This document shows positions 61,963 to 64,000 of a stretch of 64,000 bases of DNA, in pieces. Source of the DNA: CAYSDH01 sp964429805 (GTDB taxonomy: Bacteria; Bacteroidota; Bacteroidia; Flavobacteriales_D; JABDKJ01); assembly GCA_964429805.1 (NCBI GenBank), contig CAYSDH010000005.1, positions 1 through 64,000 on the forward strand. Reading direction: 5' to 3'. The position numbers were made by a program, and so were the translations under genes. The first letter of the stretch is position 1. Each line of letters starts with the position of its first letter. Below the pieces are notes generated by a model. The model was given only the letters and a program-made list of their open reading frames with translations, made no database searches and was not told the DNA's origin.

Positions 61963-62870
61963 GTATTGGTAAATTGATAATAGCTGGCGGAAGCGGTCTG
62001 ATAGGCAAAGCTCTTGTCAGTCATTTCAAAGACAAGACAGATGAAATAGTTGTGCTGACGCGTAGCGAGAGTTCCAATACAGATAGCCATCGCAAGGTAA
62101 AGTGGGACGCGAAAAGTGGAGGCGACTGGCAGCGTGAATTTGATAATTGTGATGTACTGATTAACCTCACTGGAAAATCTATACAATGTCGATTTACAGA
62201 TAAAAACAGAGTGTTGCTCTACTCCTCGCGCATAGATTCCACCAAGATTTTATCAGAGACTATAAGCCAAGCGAGCGCGCAACCCAAAGTGTGGTTGAAT
62301 GCCAGTGGCTCAGCGTACTACCCCGCCTCTGAACAGGCATACAGTGAAGATGACATTCAGTCCCCGATTGATTTTCTAGGCCGATTGTGTTTTGACTGGG
62401 AATCTGAATTGATGAAGGATAAGAACATTTCCAGCAGACGTGTGGCCATGAGAATAAGCCCGGTTCTTGATTCTAACGAAGGCGCATTAATGCCTGCGAA
62501 GATGGCTGCAAAATTTGGCGCAGGCGGAGCCCAAGGTAGTGGCCGACAATTTGTTTCTTGGATTCATATTAAAGACATCGTTCGTGCCATCGAGTTTATA
62601 ATCAACGACTCTTCACTGCAAGGTCCAGTAAATCTTTGTAGCCCAAGTGCAATTAGAAACAAGGAGTATATGAAAGCTGTGAGGTCGGCTGTGGGTATGC
62701 CAATTGGGCTCCCAGCTCCACGTTTTTTGATTAAGCTGACTGCCCCAATTATTGGAGTAGAGCCTATTCTGGCGCTAGAGAGTAAACACATTATACCAAA
62801 ACGTCTGTCAGAAGCTGGATTTAAATTTAAGTTTCCAGAAATAGATGCCGCCCTCTTAGACCTGCTATAA
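61959..62870 (+). CDS. TIGR01777 family NAD-dependent epimerase/dehydratase
   Basis: This 303-residue Rossmann-fold protein has the nucleotide motif IAGGSGLIGKALVSHF at the start, LINLTGKSIQCRFT, WLNASGSAYYP with the family Tyr, and the C-terminal DUF1731 segment (about 250-300, VEPILALESKHIIPKRL). The family (YfcH-like, SDR type) is often found near cell division or lipid genes but lacks a settled reaction. The position after wecB and the deacetylase suggests a link to sugar nucleotides or is simply chance. Confidence 0.9.
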   Translation: MSIGKLIIAGGSGLIGKALVSHFKDKTDEIVVLTRSESSNTDSHRKVKWDAKSGGDWQREFDNCDVLINLTGKSIQCRFTDKNRVLLYSSRIDSTKILSETISQASAQPKVWLNASGSAYYPASEQAYSEDDIQSPIDFLGRLCFDWESELMKDKNISSRRVAMRISPVLDSNEGALMPAKMAAKFGAGGAQGSGRQFVSWIHIKDIVRAIEFIINDSSLQGPVNLCSPSAIRNKEYMKAVRSAVGMPIGLPAPRFLIKLTAPIIGVEPILALESKHIIPKRLSEAGFKFKFPEIDAALLDLL

Positions 62871-62883
62871 GATTCGCCAATAG

Positions 62884-62891
62884 TATATTTG
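62884..62891 (+). promoter_or_regulatory. Possible -7 element of upp
   Basis: TATATTTG is an exact TAnnTTTG element, leaving a leader of roughly 13 bases before the upp start codon. The TTTG expected 19 bases upstream is not present (CCTG stands there), so only the -7 box supports it. Confidence 0.42.
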
Positions 62892-62909
62892 CATCTCAAG
62901 CAATAAATC

Positions 62910-63560
62910 ATGTCAAGAGACCTCAGTAAAGAATTTTCTTTGATTAATCATTTCGTGGCCGAGTTGCGAGATGTCAACGTTCAAAACGACAGACTGAGGT
63001 TCAGAAGAAACCTGGAGCGCATTGGCGAAGTGCTCGCTCTAGAGATTTCTAAAAACATGGATTACCAAGAGCGTGAGATCACCACTCCTTTGGGCATTGC
63101 ACGCCCAAACTTACTGAAGCAGCAGCCGGTAATCGTTTCTATACTAAGAGCCGGACTACCTATGCACCAAGGGTTGCTCAACTATTTTGACATGGCAGGT
63201 AACAGCTTTGTATCCGCCTATCGTAAAGGTCATGCCAAAGGCGGACCTATAGAAGTTGAAATAGAGTATCTAGCTAGCCCATCGTTAGAAGGTGAAACTG
63301 TCATCTTGTGTGACCCGATGTTAGCGACTGGAACCTCTCTGGTCCTCGCCTATGAAGCGCTGCTCGAGAAAGGAACTCCGAAGAAAGTGATTGTGGCCTG
63401 TGCCATAGCCAGTATGCAGGGAGTGAGAACTGTGGAGAAGCACCTGCCTGAAGGGACTGACATCATTTGCGGAGCGATAGATGACGAACTGAATGACATG
63501 TCGTACATCATTCCTGGTCTCGGAGATGCTGGAGATTTAGCCTACGGCCCAAAATCTTAA
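62910..63560 (+). CDS. upp: Uracil phosphoribosyltransferase
   Basis: Upp makes UMP from uracil and PRPP in pyrimidine salvage. The 216 residues contain the PRPP-binding motif ILCDPMLATGTSLVLAYEAL, PVIVSILRAGLPMHQGLLNY and the C-terminal IPGLGDAGDLAYG, all typical. The enzyme is complete. It is the last complete gene before the window end and probably begins its own transcript. Confidence 0.96.
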   Translation: MSRDLSKEFSLINHFVAELRDVNVQNDRLRFRRNLERIGEVLALEISKNMDYQEREITTPLGIARPNLLKQQPVIVSILRAGLPMHQGLLNYFDMAGNSFVSAYRKGHAKGGPIEVEIEYLASPSLEGETVILCDPMLATGTSLVLAYEALLEKGTPKKVIVACAIASMQGVRTVEKHLPEGTDIICGAIDDELNDMSYIIPGLGDAGDLAYGPKS

Positions 63561-63561
63561 G

Positions 63562-64000
63562 GTGTCTGCACTGGGCCAGTATATCGGTTGGGGCCTTTTT
63601 GCCATGATTAAGTTCATCTTGTCTCCAGGAGCAATGGTTGTTGCTGGCTACACTTTATTAGAATCAATTATTACTACTTCCATTGGCGCTATTATTGGCG
63701 TCACCATTTTCTTCTTTGCAGGAGAGAAAATAATGGATGCGCTAGAAAAGCTCTTCCGATTAGTCTTCAAAAGAAAGAAGAAGAAACGCGTCTTTAATAA
63801 AACCAATCGATTTATAGTGAAGATGAAAAACTCGAATGGGCTTTTCGGTCTGGCACTCCTCTGTGTGATCTTATCTGTTCCGGTTAGTGGTATCTTGGCA
63901 GGAAAGTATTTTCGTGAACCGCTAAAGACCCTGCCAGTTCTTTACCTTTCATTCACCACCTGGTCAGTGCTACTATCGCTTGCGGCTTGGGGAGTTAAAA
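63562..64000 (+). CDS. Multi-pass membrane protein, truncated by the window end
   Basis: A frame is open from the upp stop to the last base. The start may be GTG at 63562 (VSALGQYIGWGLFAMIKF) or ATG at 63604. At least 145 residues are visible, with membrane segments at about 8-30, 32-55, 95-115 and 130-146 and a very basic cytoplasmic loop (LVFKRKKKKRVFNKTNRF) between the second and third. I recognise no family; it resembles small uncharacterised membrane proteins of Bacteroidota. The end is outside the window. Confidence 0.65.
   Translation, partial: MSALGQYIGWGLFAMIKFILSPGAMVVAGYTLLESIITTSIGAIIGVTIFFFAGEKIMDALEKLFRLVFKRKKKKRVFNKTNRFIVKMKNSNGLFGLALLCVILSVPVSGILAGKYFREPLKTLPVLYLSFTTWSVLLSLAAWGVK

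Overview
The window reads as chromosomal DNA of a member of the Bacteroidota, most likely the order Flavobacteriales; I cannot name the genus. The evidence is a giant type IX secretion system (T9SS) adhesin with PorP/SprF and PorE-like partners, a second secreted protein with a type A sorting tail, a GWxTD lipoprotein, an ECF sigma factor operon with a carboxypeptidase-like/plug protein, and one exact Bacteroidetes-type promoter (TTTG, 19 bases, TAnnTTTG) in front of tRNA-Glu.

Left edge (1-2.5 kb): this part is accessory in character. A TPR-like gene lies between two inverted-repeat elements that behave like integron attC sites. The stop codon lies inside the presumed R'' box, and that box is the exact complement of the box at the left end. 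A ParDE toxin-antitoxin pair with a palindromic operator follows. Next comes a stretch with a long inverted repeat, a possible gene remnant and a C-rich, G-poor tract.

2.5-14 kb: housekeeping genes. sucA-sucB plus a small membrane protein form one + strand unit. On the - strand lie purH and the cell-shape operon mreB-mreC-mreD-mrdA-rodA.

14-22 kb: an FtsX/MacB-type permease. Then a - strand four-gene operon: a TonB plug-only protein, an ECF sigma factor, a membrane-anchored TPR protein with an anti-sigma-like head, and a small beta-barrel. It resembles a cell-surface signalling system without a full receptor. LON-domain, Nfu and gamma-carbonic anhydrase genes and a large helical-repeat protein follow.

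22-38 kb (- strand): a surface-adhesion operon made of a small secreted protein, an adhesin of about 2,177 residues with about 19 SprB-type repeats, PorP/SprF and a PorE-like OmpA protein. Then rlmB, the GWxTD lipoprotein, rmuC and an Omp85-family barrel.

37.5-53 kb: a 43-residue lipoprotein too short for usual gene calling, OsmC, lipA and a secreted Asp-box propeller protein. A tightly overlapping - strand run follows: lpxK, purine nucleoside phosphorylase, gatB, a TlpA-like lipoprotein, an M1 peptidase and lpxH. A Nif3-like protein and a C4 zinc-ribbon protein sit on the + strand.

53-64 kb: a FadL-like porin and a low-complexity lipoprotein run divergently from proS, whose leader holds a strong nested stem-loop. 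Then come a conserved hypothetical gene, tRNA-Glu with rpsT, radC, wecB, a polysaccharide-deacetylase-like protein, a TIGR01777 epimerase, upp, and a membrane protein cut by the window end. I found no rRNA, CRISPR array or insertion sequence.
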